A stretch of DNA of 64,000 bases. Origin: Myxococcus stipitatus. GTDB lineage: Bacteria; Myxococcota; Myxococcia; Myxococcales; Myxococcaceae. A model generated the notes under the pieces. The model worked only from the letters and a program-made list of their open reading frames with translations, had not been told where the DNA came from and made no database searches. Below, in pieces: positions 26,901 to 35,458 of this stretch (positions are counted from its first letter, which is position 1; every line of letters starts with the position of its first letter). Where the stretch lies: the NCBI RefSeq assembly GCF_037414475.1, contig NZ_CP147913.1, positions 186,001 to 250,000 of the forward strand. Reading direction: 5' to 3'. The position numbers and the translations under genes are program-made.

Positions 26901-29900
26901 ATGGAGCGCCGCGTCCTCATCGTTGAAAGCCAGAACGACTTCGCCCTCAGCATGGCGACCGTGCTCAAGAGCGCGGGCTACCAGACAGCCATGGCGGCGA
27001 CGGCCACGGATGCGCAGCGCGAGCTGGAGAAGCGCCGGCCGGATCTCGTCGTCCTCCGCGCCGAGCTTCCTGATCAATCCGGCTTCACGCTCTGCGGGCA
27101 GATCAAGAAGGGCAAGTGGGGTCAGAACCTCAAGGTCCTCCTGCTGTCGTCCGACACGGGCGTCGACGGGCTCACGCAGCACCGGCAGACTCCGGGCGCC
27201 GCGGATGGCTATCTCGTCATCCCCTTCGAGATGGGCGAGCTCGCCTCGCTCAGCACCGGCATCGTCCCGCCTGGTCTGGATGAGTCGGATGCCTCGCTCG
27301 ACGCCGCGCTCGCGGGCAACGCGCCCCGCGAAGCGCCTCCGCCGATGCCCGCCATCCGCACCAACGCGGGCGGCCCGCCCAAGCTCCCCAAGCGCGAGCG
27401 CCGCAGCGCGATGACGGACGAGGACCGCGCCTTCCTCGACCGCGCGTTCCAGTCCATCGCCGACCGCAAGGCGGAGCTGCTCGCGGAGTCCCGTCAGCTC
27501 AAGCGCCCGCCCCCGCGCCGCGAGCTGATGGGCACGCCGGAAGGCAAGATCCAGATCCTCCGCGACGAGCTCAAGACGCGCGAGGCGCAGCTCGCCCGCC
27601 TCTCCGAAATCTGGAGTGTGCGCGAGCGCGAACTCCTGTCCGGCGAGGACCGGCTCCACGAGAAGGACGTGGAGCTCCAGGGCCTCAAGATGCAGGTGGA
27701 CGACCTCTTGCGCCGCTTCAACGAAGCGCAACAGGCCATGCTCCAGAAGGAGCGCGAGCACGGCGCCACCGTCGACGACCTGCTGCTCCAGAAGTTCTCC
27801 GCGGAGAAGGACCTCATCGAGGTCGTCGCCTCCAAGGAGAAGGACATCAACCTGCTGCGCAAGGAGGTCCACAACCGCGAAGACGAACTGGCGCGGCGAG
27901 GCTCCGAGCTGGAGAACCTGCGCGGCGAGTACGAGAAGCTGGAGAAGCACCTCAACGTCGTCACGCTCGAGTTCGAGGTCAAGGAGCAGAAGCTCCAGGA
28001 CACCGTCCACGGCAACGAGACCGAGATTGCCCGCCTGGGCAAGCGCGGTGACGACTTCGAGTCGGAGCTGGGCCGCACCGTCAGCGAGCGGGATCAGCGC
28101 TACGCCGAGCTGGACGGGGAGATCCAGGCCCTCCAGGAGCGGCTGCAGCAGACCGAGCAGGAGCGCGACACCACCGTTCGTGGGCTCGAGACCCGCGCCG
28201 CCGCCGCCGAGGAACACGGCGCGCAAGCCGACGCGGAGATCACCCGGTTGAACGCGGAGCGCGATGCGCTCGACGCGCGGCTCAGCCAGCAAGTGGCGGA
28301 CCTGGAAGCCGACCTCGCGCGCACCACCAGCGAGCGCGAGCAACTCCGGCTGGACAAGGACGCCCAGGAGGCGGACCTCTCCCAGCGCATCGAGGACCGC
28401 GACGCGAAGATCTCGACGCTGGATCGCGAGCTGGCCGAGACCATCGCTCGCAACGAGCGCACCGAGGCGGACCTCAACTCCAGCATCCAGCAGCAGTTGG
28501 AGCGCATCGGCGAGCTCGAGGGTGAGGTCGAGGCAGTCAAGGCGCACCTGGCCGACCGCGAGGCCGAACTGACCGGTGAGATCCAAGCGCTCACCGAGGC
28601 GAAGAACGCGCTGGAGGAGGACCTCACCGGCCGCATCGAGGCCCTGCGCATCGCCAAGGATGCGCTGGAGGAGGACCTCACCCGGCAGCTCGAGGAAGTG
28701 CGCGCGGCGAAGGCGGAGCAGGAAGCCGACCTCACCGGCCAGATTCAAGCCCTCACCTCGCAGCTCGAGGAATCGCAGCGCACGGGAGATCAACTCCAGG
28801 CGCGCGTGGCCTCGCTGGAAGACACCGTCGCCCAGCGCGAGTCCACCATCGAGGGGCTCCAGGGCGACGTCGCGGCGAGGGACCAGCGCATCTCCGAGCT
28901 GAGCGGAGACCTGGAGGCCACCAGCCAGACCCTCTCTCAGACGCAGGACACCCTCGCGCGCACCGAGCAGCAGCTCGCGGACACGCAGAACACGCTGGCC
29001 AGCACGGAGCAGAGCCTCTCCGAGACCCGCGGTGAGCTCGAGGCCACCAGTCAGACGCTCGCGCAGACGCAGGACACGCTCGCGCGCACCGAACAGCAGC
29101 TCTCGGACACGCAGGGGACCCTCGCCAACACGGAGCAGACCCTCTCCGAGACGCGCGGCGAACTCGAGGCCACCAGCCAGACGCTGAACGAGACGCAGAC
29201 CCGCCTCGCGCAGACGGAAGAGGCCCTCTCCTCCACGCGCGGCGAGCTCGAGGCCACCAGCCAGACGCTCGCGCAGACGCAGGACACGCTCGCGCGCACC
29301 GAGCAGCAGCTCTCGCAGACGCAGGCGACGCTGGCGCAGACCGAAGGCTCGCTGGCGGAGACGCGGGGCGAGCTGGAGGCCACCAGCCAGACGCTGACCC
29401 AGACCCAGAACACGCTGGAGGAGACGCGCGACGAGCTGGGCACCACCACCGCGCAGCGCGACGCGCTCAAGCTCGAGCTGGATGAGACCCGCGGCGCGCT
29501 CCAGGACACGAACGACGCCCTGGCGAGGACCACGGGCGAGCGCGACCAGCGCACCGCCGAGCTCAAGGCCTTGGGCGAGGCGAAGGACGCCCTGGAGCAG
29601 TCCCTCACGCAGCAGATCGGCCAGCTGCGCGGAGACCTCTCCGAGACGCTGGGCAACTACGAGGCGGAACGCGCCGCGCACGAGAAGCTCGCCGCCGAGA
29701 CGAGCGCGACCATCGAGGCGCTCACCGGTGAGCGCGACGGACTGCGCTCGGAGCTGGAGGCCACCAGCGAGACACTCGCGCAGGTGCAGGGCCAGCTCGC
29801 CGCCACACGGGATGCGCTGTCGCGCGAGCAGCAGGCGCACACCACCCACCGGCAGCAGGCGGCCAGCGCCCAGGCGGCGCTGGAAGGCGAACTCAACGAC

Positions 29901-31259
29901 GCGCGAAACCACGTGGAGGAGCTAGGCGAACAGCTCACCATCACCAAGCACGAGCTGGGCGCTCGGGTGGCGGACGTCACCCAGCTGACCGCGCAGCTCG
30001 CGCAGGTGGAGGACGCGCGGGCGAACCTCAAGGAGCGTCTGGACACCCTCACCGAGGAGTCCCAGCGCCGCGAGGAGCTGCTCGAGAACGACCTGGCCAC
30101 CAAGGGCAAGGAGCTGTCGGACACGCTGCGCAAGCTGACCCAGGTGACGCAGGAGAAGATGCGTCAGGCCGAGGTGCTCAACCGCGAGGTGGCCACCCGG
30201 ACCGATCAGCTCAAGGCGATGGAGACCAAGCTCCAGACGCAGGCCGCCGATGCCAAGCGCCACGCGGATGGACTCGGCCAGCAGATGGCCGGGCTCAACA
30301 ACCAGTTCGAGATGGCGAAGAAGGCGCTCGGCGAGCGCGAGGAGCAGCTGCGCGCGGCGGGTGCCCAGCACCAGAAGCTGGCGCAGGAGCGCGACGGCCT
30401 CGCCGGTCAGCTCCAGCAGTCCGAGGCCCGGCAACAGCAACAGGCCCAGCAGACGCAACAGGAGCGCGCGGAGGCCAAGCGTGCGTCCGACGAGCTCGCG
30501 GCGAAGCTGGCCAAGGCCGAGCAGCGCATCGCCCAGCTCACCCAGGAGGCCCAGGCGAAGGCCGCCGATGCCGACGCGAAGTCCAAGGACCTGCAGGCGC
30601 AGCTCGCCGCTCGCGCCAAGAAGGTCCAGGACCTGGAGCTCGCGCTGGAGAATGCCCAGGGCGCCAAGGCCCGCGCGGAGAAGGACCTGGCCGCGAAGGT
30701 CTCCGCCGCCGAGGGCAAGGCCAACGAGGCCGCCGCCCGCCTCGCCACCGCCCAGAAGGAGCGCAAGGACCTGGAGGCGCGGCAGCTTCGCGAAATCGAG
30801 GAGCTCAACACCAAGCAGAAGGCCGAGCTCGAGCGCCGCGACGCCATCAAGACGCAGGAAGTGACGCGCCTGCAGCAGTCCGTGCAGGAGAAGAGCAAGG
30901 CGCTCAAGGTCGCCGAGCTCGAGCTGGCTCGCTTCAAGAGCAAGTCCCCCGCCACGCCCGCGCCAGTGGCCGCCAAGGGCGCGAAGGCCGCGCCCGCGGA
31001 GGACGACGAACTGGCCCGCGCCCCGCAGGTCAACCAGACCATCCCTCCGGCCGCCGCTGCCCCCGCGAAGGCCGCGAAGCCCGCCGCCAAGGCCGCGCCC
31101 GCCGCGAAGAAGGCCGCCGCTCCCGCTCCCGCCCCCGCCATGTTGGGGAGCGACGAGTCGGAGCCCACCGACCGCACCATGGTCGTCCAGCTGCCAGTCA
31201 CCACCGCGCCCAAGGAGGATGACGACTGGACGGCGCTGGTGGACGAGCTCGACAAGTAG
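26901..31259 (+). CDS. aglZ: AglZ-like gliding motility protein: pseudo-receiver domain plus long coiled coil
   Basis: The product is 1,452 residues. Residues 1-120 fold like a response-regulator receiver but lack its chemistry. The phospho-acceptor position holds Arg53 (DLVVLRAEL), the acidic pocket is Glu9-Ser10, and the conserved Lys is Ile107 (VIPF). A Pro-rich linker to about 170 is followed by about 1,150 residues of heptad coiled coil, including 42-residue repeats. The C-terminus is Ala/Pro/Lys-rich. AglZ of M. xanthus has this architecture; it localises to focal adhesion sites and works with the GTPase MglA. FrzS shares the pseudo-receiver but is far shorter. AAAGGG precedes the ATG. 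Confidence 0.88.
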   Translation: MERRVLIVESQNDFALSMATVLKSAGYQTAMAATATDAQRELEKRRPDLVVLRAELPDQSGFTLCGQIKKGKWGQNLKVLLLSSDTGVDGLTQHRQTPGAADGYLVIPFEMGELASLSTGIVPPGLDESDASLDAALAGNAPREAPPPMPAIRTNAGGPPKLPKRERRSAMTDEDRAFLDRAFQSIADRKAELLAESRQLKRPPPRRELMGTPEGKIQILRDELKTREAQLARLSEIWSVRERELLSGEDRLHEKDVELQGLKMQVDDLLRRFNEAQQAMLQKEREHGATVDDLLLQKFSAEKDLIEVVASKEKDINLLRKEVHNREDELARRGSELENLRGEYEKLEKHLNVVTLEFEVKEQKLQDTVHGNETEIARLGKRGDDFESELGRTVSERDQRYAELDGEIQALQERLQQTEQERDTTVRGLETRAAAAEEHGAQADAEITRLNAERDALDARLSQQVADLEADLARTTSEREQLRLDKDAQEADLSQRIEDRDAKISTLDRELAETIARNERTEADLNSSIQQQLERIGELEGEVEAVKAHLADREAELTGEIQALTEAKNALEEDLTGRIEALRIAKDALEEDLTRQLEEVRAAKAEQEADLTGQIQALTSQLEESQRTGDQLQARVASLEDTVAQRESTIEGLQGDVAARDQRISELSGDLEATSQTLSQTQDTLARTEQQLADTQNTLASTEQSLSETRGELEATSQTLAQTQDTLARTEQQLSDTQGTLANTEQTLSETRGELEATSQTLNETQTRLAQTEEALSSTRGELEATSQTLAQTQDTLARTEQQLSQTQATLAQTEGSLAETRGELEATSQTLTQTQNTLEETRDELGTTTAQRDALKLELDETRGALQDTNDALARTTGERDQRTAELKALGEAKDALEQSLTQQIGQLRGDLSETLGNYEAERAAHEKLAAETSATIEALTGERDGLRSELEATSETLAQVQGQLAATRDALSREQQAHTTHRQQAASAQAALEGELNDARNHVEELGEQLTITKHELGARVADVTQLTAQLAQVEDARANLKERLDTLTEESQRREELLENDLATKGKELSDTLRKLTQVTQEKMRQAEVLNREVATRTDQLKAMETKLQTQAADAKRHADGLGQQMAGLNNQFEMAKKALGEREEQLRAAGAQHQKLAQERDGLAGQLQQSEARQQQQAQQTQQERAEAKRASDELAAKLAKAEQRIAQLTQEAQAKAADADAKSKDLQAQLAARAKKVQDLELALENAQGAKARAEKDLAAKVSAAEGKANEAAARLATAQKERKDLEARQLREIEELNTKQKAELERRDAIKTQEVTRLQQSVQEKSKALKVAELELARFKSKSPATPAPVAAKGAKAAPAEDDELARAPQVNQTIPPAAAAPAKAAKPAAKAAPAAKKAAAPAPAPAMLGSDESEPTDRTMVVQLPVTTAPKEDDDWTALVDELDK
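28911..29456 (+). repeat. 126-bp coiled-coil repeats within aglZ
   Basis: The block encoding LEATSQTL begins at 28911, 29037, 29163, 29247 and 29373. The spacings are 126, 126, 84 and 126 bases, that is 42 or 28 residues (six or four heptads). This shows internal duplication in steps of whole heptads. Confidence 0.85.
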
Positions 31260-31270
31260 CCGTCCCCGCC

Positions 31271-31299
31271 GGGGCCACCGCCAGGGCGTGGGTGGCCCC
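31271..31299 (+). terminator. Hairpin terminator after aglZ
   Basis: GGGGCCACC (31271-31279) and GGTGGCCCC (31291-31299) are perfect 9-bp inverted arms with an 11-base loop, 12 bases after the aglZ stop. There is no T tract, so it may be a stability hairpin or an intrinsic terminator of the GC-rich type. Confidence 0.5.
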
Positions 31300-31428
31300 C
31301 GCCGGATGTCCAACAGCAGGCTGTCTGGAGAAGCGGCACCTGCCGGGAAGCCGGCACGCCAGGCGGGGGAGTTCAGGGAGCCACGTGTCCGTCGGACCGC
31401 GACATCCGTGCCCTACCCCGGGAAGAAA

Positions 31429-31650
31429 CTAGAGGGCGGCGCGCGCGTCGCGCACCAGCTCCTTGAAATGCAGTGAGGCAACGACGTCACGCAGGGAGAC
31501 CGCGCGCCCCAGTCGGAGAGCCTGCGCCTGCGCCTCCCGCCAGCGGCTCAGCAGCGTCCGCAGCGTGACGTACGCCAGCAGCAGGGGGAAACCACCCGGC
31601 AGCAGGAGGACCGCCACCGCCATCACCATCCTCATCCACGCCCACATCAT
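31429..31650 (-). CDS. Small hypothetical membrane protein (73 aa)
   Basis: An ATG at 31650, with GAGG nine bases upstream, opens a 73-residue frame. Residues 2-30 form a strongly hydrophobic segment (MRMVMAVAVLLLPGGFPLLLAYV). The rest is a charged amphipathic region (RWREAQAQALRLG, FKELVRDARAAL). The frame is open further upstream but only as a shadow of the ATPase gene. The product looks like a single-pass inner-membrane protein with a cytoplasmic tail. No family is recognised. It is convergent with aglZ and divergent from the MoxR gene. Confidence 0.5.
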   Translation of the reverse strand: MMWAWMRMVMAVAVLLLPGGFPLLLAYVTLRTLLSRWREAQAQALRLGRAVSLRDVVASLHFKELVRDARAAL

Positions 31651-31846
31651 GACCACGGACCTCGTTGCTTTCCCTTCGTGAGTTACGGCACTGAGATGCA
31701 CGGCCTGTGCCCACGGTGCGCAAATTATTTCCTGATGTCTTTTCAGTGGGTTGCAGGGAGGTAGAGCGAGAGGGCATGGCCGTAAGGACGAGGAGGCTGG
31801 CATTTTTGCCGCAGTTGCCTGGGGGCCCTCGGTTAAGTTCCGCCGG

Positions 31847-32785
31847 GTGAGCACCCCTTCGACGGCAGAGGTCCGCGCATTCAAGAGCGTGGCGGACGCG
31901 GAAGAGCAGCTGGAGCAGGTGGGATACCTGCCCTCCCCCGAAATCGCCACGGCGGCATTCCTGGCGGACCGGATGGACAAGCCCATCCTGGTGGAAGGCC
32001 CCGCGGGCGTGGGGAAGACGGAGCTGGCGCGCGCCATGGCGTCGGCGCTGGGCCGCGAGCTCATCCGGCTCCAGTGCTACGAAGGCCTGGACGAAGCCAA
32101 GGCCCTCTATGAGTGGGAGTACGCCAAGCAGCTGCTCTACACCCAGCTCCTCAAGGACAAGATTGGGGAGATGGTGGAGGGAACGTCCTCGCTGGCGGAG
32201 GCCGCGGACCGGCTGGCGTCCGGGGACGCCGTGTTCTTCTCCGAGCGCTTCCTCCTCCCCCGCCCCATCCTGCGCGCCCAGCTCTCCGAGCGCCCCGCGC
32301 TGCTGCTGGTGGATGAAATCGACAAGGCGGACCCCGAGTTCGAGGCCTTCCTGCTGGAGGTCCTCTCCGACAACGCCGTCACGATTCCGGAGCTGGGCAC
32401 GTTCCGCGCGAAGCACATCCCGCGCGTGCTGCTTACGTCCAACGCCGCGCGCGAGCTGTCCGACGCGCTCAAGCGCCGCTGCCTCCACCTGCACATCGAC
32501 TTCCCCGACCGGGAGCGAGAGCTGCGAATCGTCCGCGCGCGGCTGCCCCAGGTGCCCCAGGTGCTGGCCGAGCAGGTGGTGGAGGCCGTGGCCGCCATCC
32601 GCGCCCTCGACTTGAAGAAGGCGCCCTCCATCAGCGAGACCCTGGACTGGGCGCAGAGCCTGGTGCTCCTCAACGCGGAGCAGCTCACCTCGGACGTCGT
32701 CGCCTCCACGCTCAACCTCGTGCTCAAGTACGAGGGCGACATCGAGAAGGCCCGCGCCAACCTGCCGCAAATCGCCCAGGCGTGA
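31847..32785 (+). CDS. MoxR-type AAA+ ATPase
   Basis: The product is 312 residues from a GTG at 31847. The AAA+ core has Walker A GPAGVGKT at residues 51-58, Walker B LLLVDEIDKAD, sensor 1 LLTSNAARELSDALKRRC and a C-terminal lid. The order EGLDEAKALYEWEY after Walker A is typical of the MoxR/CoxD subgroup. Such ATPases remodel or activate partner proteins, usually with a VWA-domain protein encoded nearby. None is seen here; the next gene, 49 bases downstream, encodes a patatin phospholipase. The upstream frame is open but without conserved sequence, and the start is uncertain. Confidence 0.88.
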   Translation: MSTPSTAEVRAFKSVADAEEQLEQVGYLPSPEIATAAFLADRMDKPILVEGPAGVGKTELARAMASALGRELIRLQCYEGLDEAKALYEWEYAKQLLYTQLLKDKIGEMVEGTSSLAEAADRLASGDAVFFSERFLLPRPILRAQLSERPALLLVDEIDKADPEFEAFLLEVLSDNAVTIPELGTFRAKHIPRVLLTSNAARELSDALKRRCLHLHIDFPDRERELRIVRARLPQVPQVLAEQVVEAVAAIRALDLKKAPSISETLDWAQSLVLLNAEQLTSDVVASTLNLVLKYEGDIEKARANLPQIAQA

Positions 32786-32834
32786 GGCCCCCAAGGCCGT
32801 TGCTCCCACGGGCGGCGTGTCGGTTGGACGGTGT

Positions 32835-34289
32835 ATGCTGGGCGCTCGCGCCCCGAGAGGCCCTGGCTTCCCCGTGCTCCTGAAGGAACGCTTTCAGATC
32901 ACCCGCCCGCTCGAGGAGTTGGAGCTGTCCCTCGTGCGCGCGTCCCTGGCGAATCCCGCCCTGCTCGGCGAGCACGAAGAGGCCGTCCTGCGCACCGCGC
33001 TGTCGCTCGCGCGGCTCTACAAGATTCAGCACGGCGGGCTGGACGTGGGCGTGGGCGCCCTGCTCACGCCCTTCCGCGACGAGGTGGAGCGCCGCCTCAC
33101 GCCTGTCCTCGGAGGAAGCCAACCGCCCACCAGAGACAGGCTCATCCCCCACGTGCGGGACTTGCGCGAGCACGCGGCGCGAGCGCGCGACGCGGTGGTG
33201 TCCAGGCTGCGAGGCCGCGTGCCTCCCGAGGCCCTGGACCGCGAAGTGCGCCACAAGGAGCTGGTGATGGTGGCCGGCGGAGGGGGCGGCACCGCCTTCG
33301 TCTACCTCGGCGTGATGAGCCTGCTGGCCGAGCACGGGCTGGAGCCCAAGCTGCTCGCGGGCGCGTCCATGGGCGCCATCCTCGCCATCATGCGCTCGCG
33401 CATGGCGCGCTTCGACCCCACGGAGATGATCAACATCGTCCGGGGACTCTCCTTCCGGAAGCTCTTCCGCTTCATCTCCACGGAGAGCCGCTACGGATTG
33501 CCAGCGGCGCTGCGCTTGTTCCTCCGCGCGGGGCTGGGGCGCTTCTTCGGCGCGGGCCCCGAGGGCAGCGGCCTTCGCCTCAAGGACCTGCCGGTGCCCA
33601 CGCTCATCGCGGTGGGCGGCATCCGCCGAGGCATGCTCCCGCGTCCGCTCGAGTACTACGAGCGCCTCCTGGGAACGAGCCCCTTGGGTCTGCTCAACCC
33701 CGCGGGTGTCACGCGCCGCCTCCAGGCGACCATGGGCGCCATGGCGGAGCTCTTCACCCGCCCCGAAATCACCGTGCGCATGCACCTGGGCTCAGACGAC
33801 GCCACCAGCGAATTCGACGCGCTGGACGCGGCCGGGTTCTCCTCCGCGCTCCCCGGCGTCATCCACTACGACGTGCTGCGCGAGGACCCGCGCATGCACT
33901 CGCTCCTGGATGGGCTCATGGCGCAGCACGGCGTGGCGCGGCTCATCGACGGAGGGCTGGTGGACAACCTCCCCGCGAAGGCCGCGTGGAAGGCCGTCGC
34001 GCAAGGCCGCATCGGCACGCGCAACACCCTCATCCTCGCGCTGGACGGCTTCGCGCCCAAGCTCACCACGCCCTTCTGGCTCCCACTCCAACGCCTGGCC
34101 GCGATGACGGTGAGCCCCAACCTCCCCTACGCGCACCACGTCAAACGCTTCCCCCGCACGCTGTCACCGCTCGACGTCGTGCCCTCGGTGGAGCTCGCGT
34201 CCAAGGCGCTCCACTTCGGCCGCAAGGCGCTCGCGGAGGACCTCCCCTTTCTGCGCCGCATGCTCGCGCCGATTCCCCACGTCCTCTGA
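32835..34289 (+). CDS. Patatin-like phospholipase
   Basis: The product is 484 residues from the ATG at 32835; a GTG at 32817 would add six. The first 140 residues are helical without a known domain. The patatin domain has the oxyanion-hole glycines GGGGGT at 148-153, the nucleophile Ser178 in GASMG and the catalytic aspartate in IDGGLVDN near the C-terminal third. Such enzymes hydrolyse ester bonds of phospholipids. No signal peptide is visible, so it is probably cytoplasmic or acts on the inner leaflet. It follows the MoxR gene closely in the same direction, so the ATPase may control it; this is inference. Confidence 0.88.
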   Translation: MLGARAPRGPGFPVLLKERFQITRPLEELELSLVRASLANPALLGEHEEAVLRTALSLARLYKIQHGGLDVGVGALLTPFRDEVERRLTPVLGGSQPPTRDRLIPHVRDLREHAARARDAVVSRLRGRVPPEALDREVRHKELVMVAGGGGGTAFVYLGVMSLLAEHGLEPKLLAGASMGAILAIMRSRMARFDPTEMINIVRGLSFRKLFRFISTESRYGLPAALRLFLRAGLGRFFGAGPEGSGLRLKDLPVPTLIAVGGIRRGMLPRPLEYYERLLGTSPLGLLNPAGVTRRLQATMGAMAELFTRPEITVRMHLGSDDATSEFDALDAAGFSSALPGVIHYDVLREDPRMHSLLDGLMAQHGVARLIDGGLVDNLPAKAAWKAVAQGRIGTRNTLILALDGFAPKLTTPFWLPLQRLAAMTVSPNLPYAHHVKRFPRTLSPLDVVPSVELASKALHFGRKALAEDLPFLRRMLAPIPHVL

Positions 34290-34313
34290 ATTCCCCGAAA
34301 GGCCTTTCACGCT

Positions 34314-34363
34314 TTGACCTCATAGCGGTGCCTGGATAGAAGAGTCGGGCAGTCCCACGACTC
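34314..34363 (+). promoter_or_regulatory. Candidate promoter with overlapping inverted repeat upstream of ilvE
   Basis: TTGACC (34314-34319), a 17-base spacer and TAGAAG (34337-34342) make a plausible sigma-70 promoter. GAGTCG (34342-34347) and CGACTC (34358-34363) form an inverted repeat across the predicted start site, which could be an operator. Confidence 0.45.
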
Positions 34364-34388
34364 AACTTCAGGGCGAAGGAACCCGCGT

Positions 34389-35336
34389 ATGAGCTCGACC
34401 TCGACCAGCGTATTGCGTGCGAATCAAATCTGGCTCGACGGCCAATTGGTGAAATGGGACGAGGGCCAGGTCCATGTGATGACGCACGCCCTGCACTACG
34501 GGCTGGGCGTCTTCGAGGGGATTCGCGCGTACCGGACCCATGATGGACGGCTGGCCGTGTTCCGCCTGCGTGAGCACATCCAGCGGCTGTTCGACTCCGC
34601 GCACATCTGCATGTTGAAGATGCCGTTCACGGAGGACCAGCTCGTCGAGGCGTGCCTGGACCTGCTGCGCAAGCAGAAGGACCTCTTCGCCAACGGCGCG
34701 TACCTGCGGCCGGTGGCCTTCATGGGTGATGGCGCCATGGGCCTGGGCGCGGTGAACCCCACGCGCGTGGCCGTCACCGCGTGGGACTGGGGCGCGTACC
34801 TGGGGGAGAAGGGAGTTCGCGAGGGCATCCGCGCCAAGGTGAGCTCCTTCACCCGCATGCACGTCAACGTGAACATGGTGCGCGGGAAGATTTCCGGCCA
34901 GTACGTCAACTCCATCCTCGCCAAGCGCGAGGCGGTCCTAGCGGGCTACGATGAGGCCATCCTCCTGGACATCAGCGGCTTCGTCGCCGAGGCCTCCGGC
35001 GAGAACATCTTCATGGTGAACAAGAAGGGCATCATCAAGACGCCGCCCTTGTCCTCGCCCATCCTCGACGGCATCACCCGCGACACCGTCCTCAAGATTC
35101 TGCGCGACAGCGGCCGCGCCGTGGACGAGGTCACCTTCACTCGTGACGCGTTGTACATCTGTAACGAGATTTTCTTTACCGGCACCGCCGCGGAAATCAC
35201 CCCCGTGCGCGAGGTGGACAACCGCACCGTGGGCACCGGCAAGCCCGGCCCCATTGGTACGTTCGTGCAGGAAACCTACTTCCGCACGGTCCGGGGCCTG
35301 GAGCCGCGCTACGCGGAGTGGCTCACCTACGTGTGA
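34389..35336 (+). CDS. ilvE: Branched-chain amino acid aminotransferase
   Basis: The product is 315 residues, the normal class IV aminotransferase length. Family blocks are HYGLGVFEGIRAY at 36-48, the pyridoxal-phosphate lysine at Lys167 (NMVRGKISGQYVNS), AILLDISGFVAEASGENIF and FFTGTAAEITPV. It transfers amino groups between leucine, isoleucine or valine and 2-oxoglutarate. In myxobacteria branched-chain metabolism also feeds iso-fatty acids. GAAGGA lies about nine bases upstream of the ATG. The gene has its own promoter candidate. It is followed after 122 bases by an unrelated ATPase gene. Confidence 0.95.
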   Translation: MSSTSTSVLRANQIWLDGQLVKWDEGQVHVMTHALHYGLGVFEGIRAYRTHDGRLAVFRLREHIQRLFDSAHICMLKMPFTEDQLVEACLDLLRKQKDLFANGAYLRPVAFMGDGAMGLGAVNPTRVAVTAWDWGAYLGEKGVREGIRAKVSSFTRMHVNVNMVRGKISGQYVNSILAKREAVLAGYDEAILLDISGFVAEASGENIFMVNKKGIIKTPPLSSPILDGITRDTVLKILRDSGRAVDEVTFTRDALYICNEIFFTGTAAEITPVREVDNRTVGTGKPGPIGTFVQETYFRTVRGLEPRYAEWLTYV

Positions 35337-35458
35337 TGCCCTCCGGGGTGCCCGGACCCTCGAGGACCGGGCACCCACCTCGGGGGCGGTTGCCGTGGAC
35401 CCGCCCTCCCCCATCGCCGCGTGCCCTCCCAACGTGGGATTGCGCTAAAAGGGCCCCG

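Noticed and set aside
26322..29912. 1,196-residue minus-strand frame opposite aglZ
   Set aside because: It is the antisense of the heptad-repeat coding sequence and gives Leu/Arg/Gly-rich noise. The plus-strand frame has a ribosome-binding site and a recognisable domain.
31305..31476. 56-residue plus-strand frame after aglZ
   Set aside because: It overlaps the aglZ hairpin region and the small minus-strand gene and has no ribosome-binding site or recognisable feature.
32831..34339. 502-residue plus-strand frame overlapping the patatin gene
   Set aside because: It is in a different frame of the same region and is Arg/Ala/Gly-rich, while the patatin frame carries all catalytic motifs.
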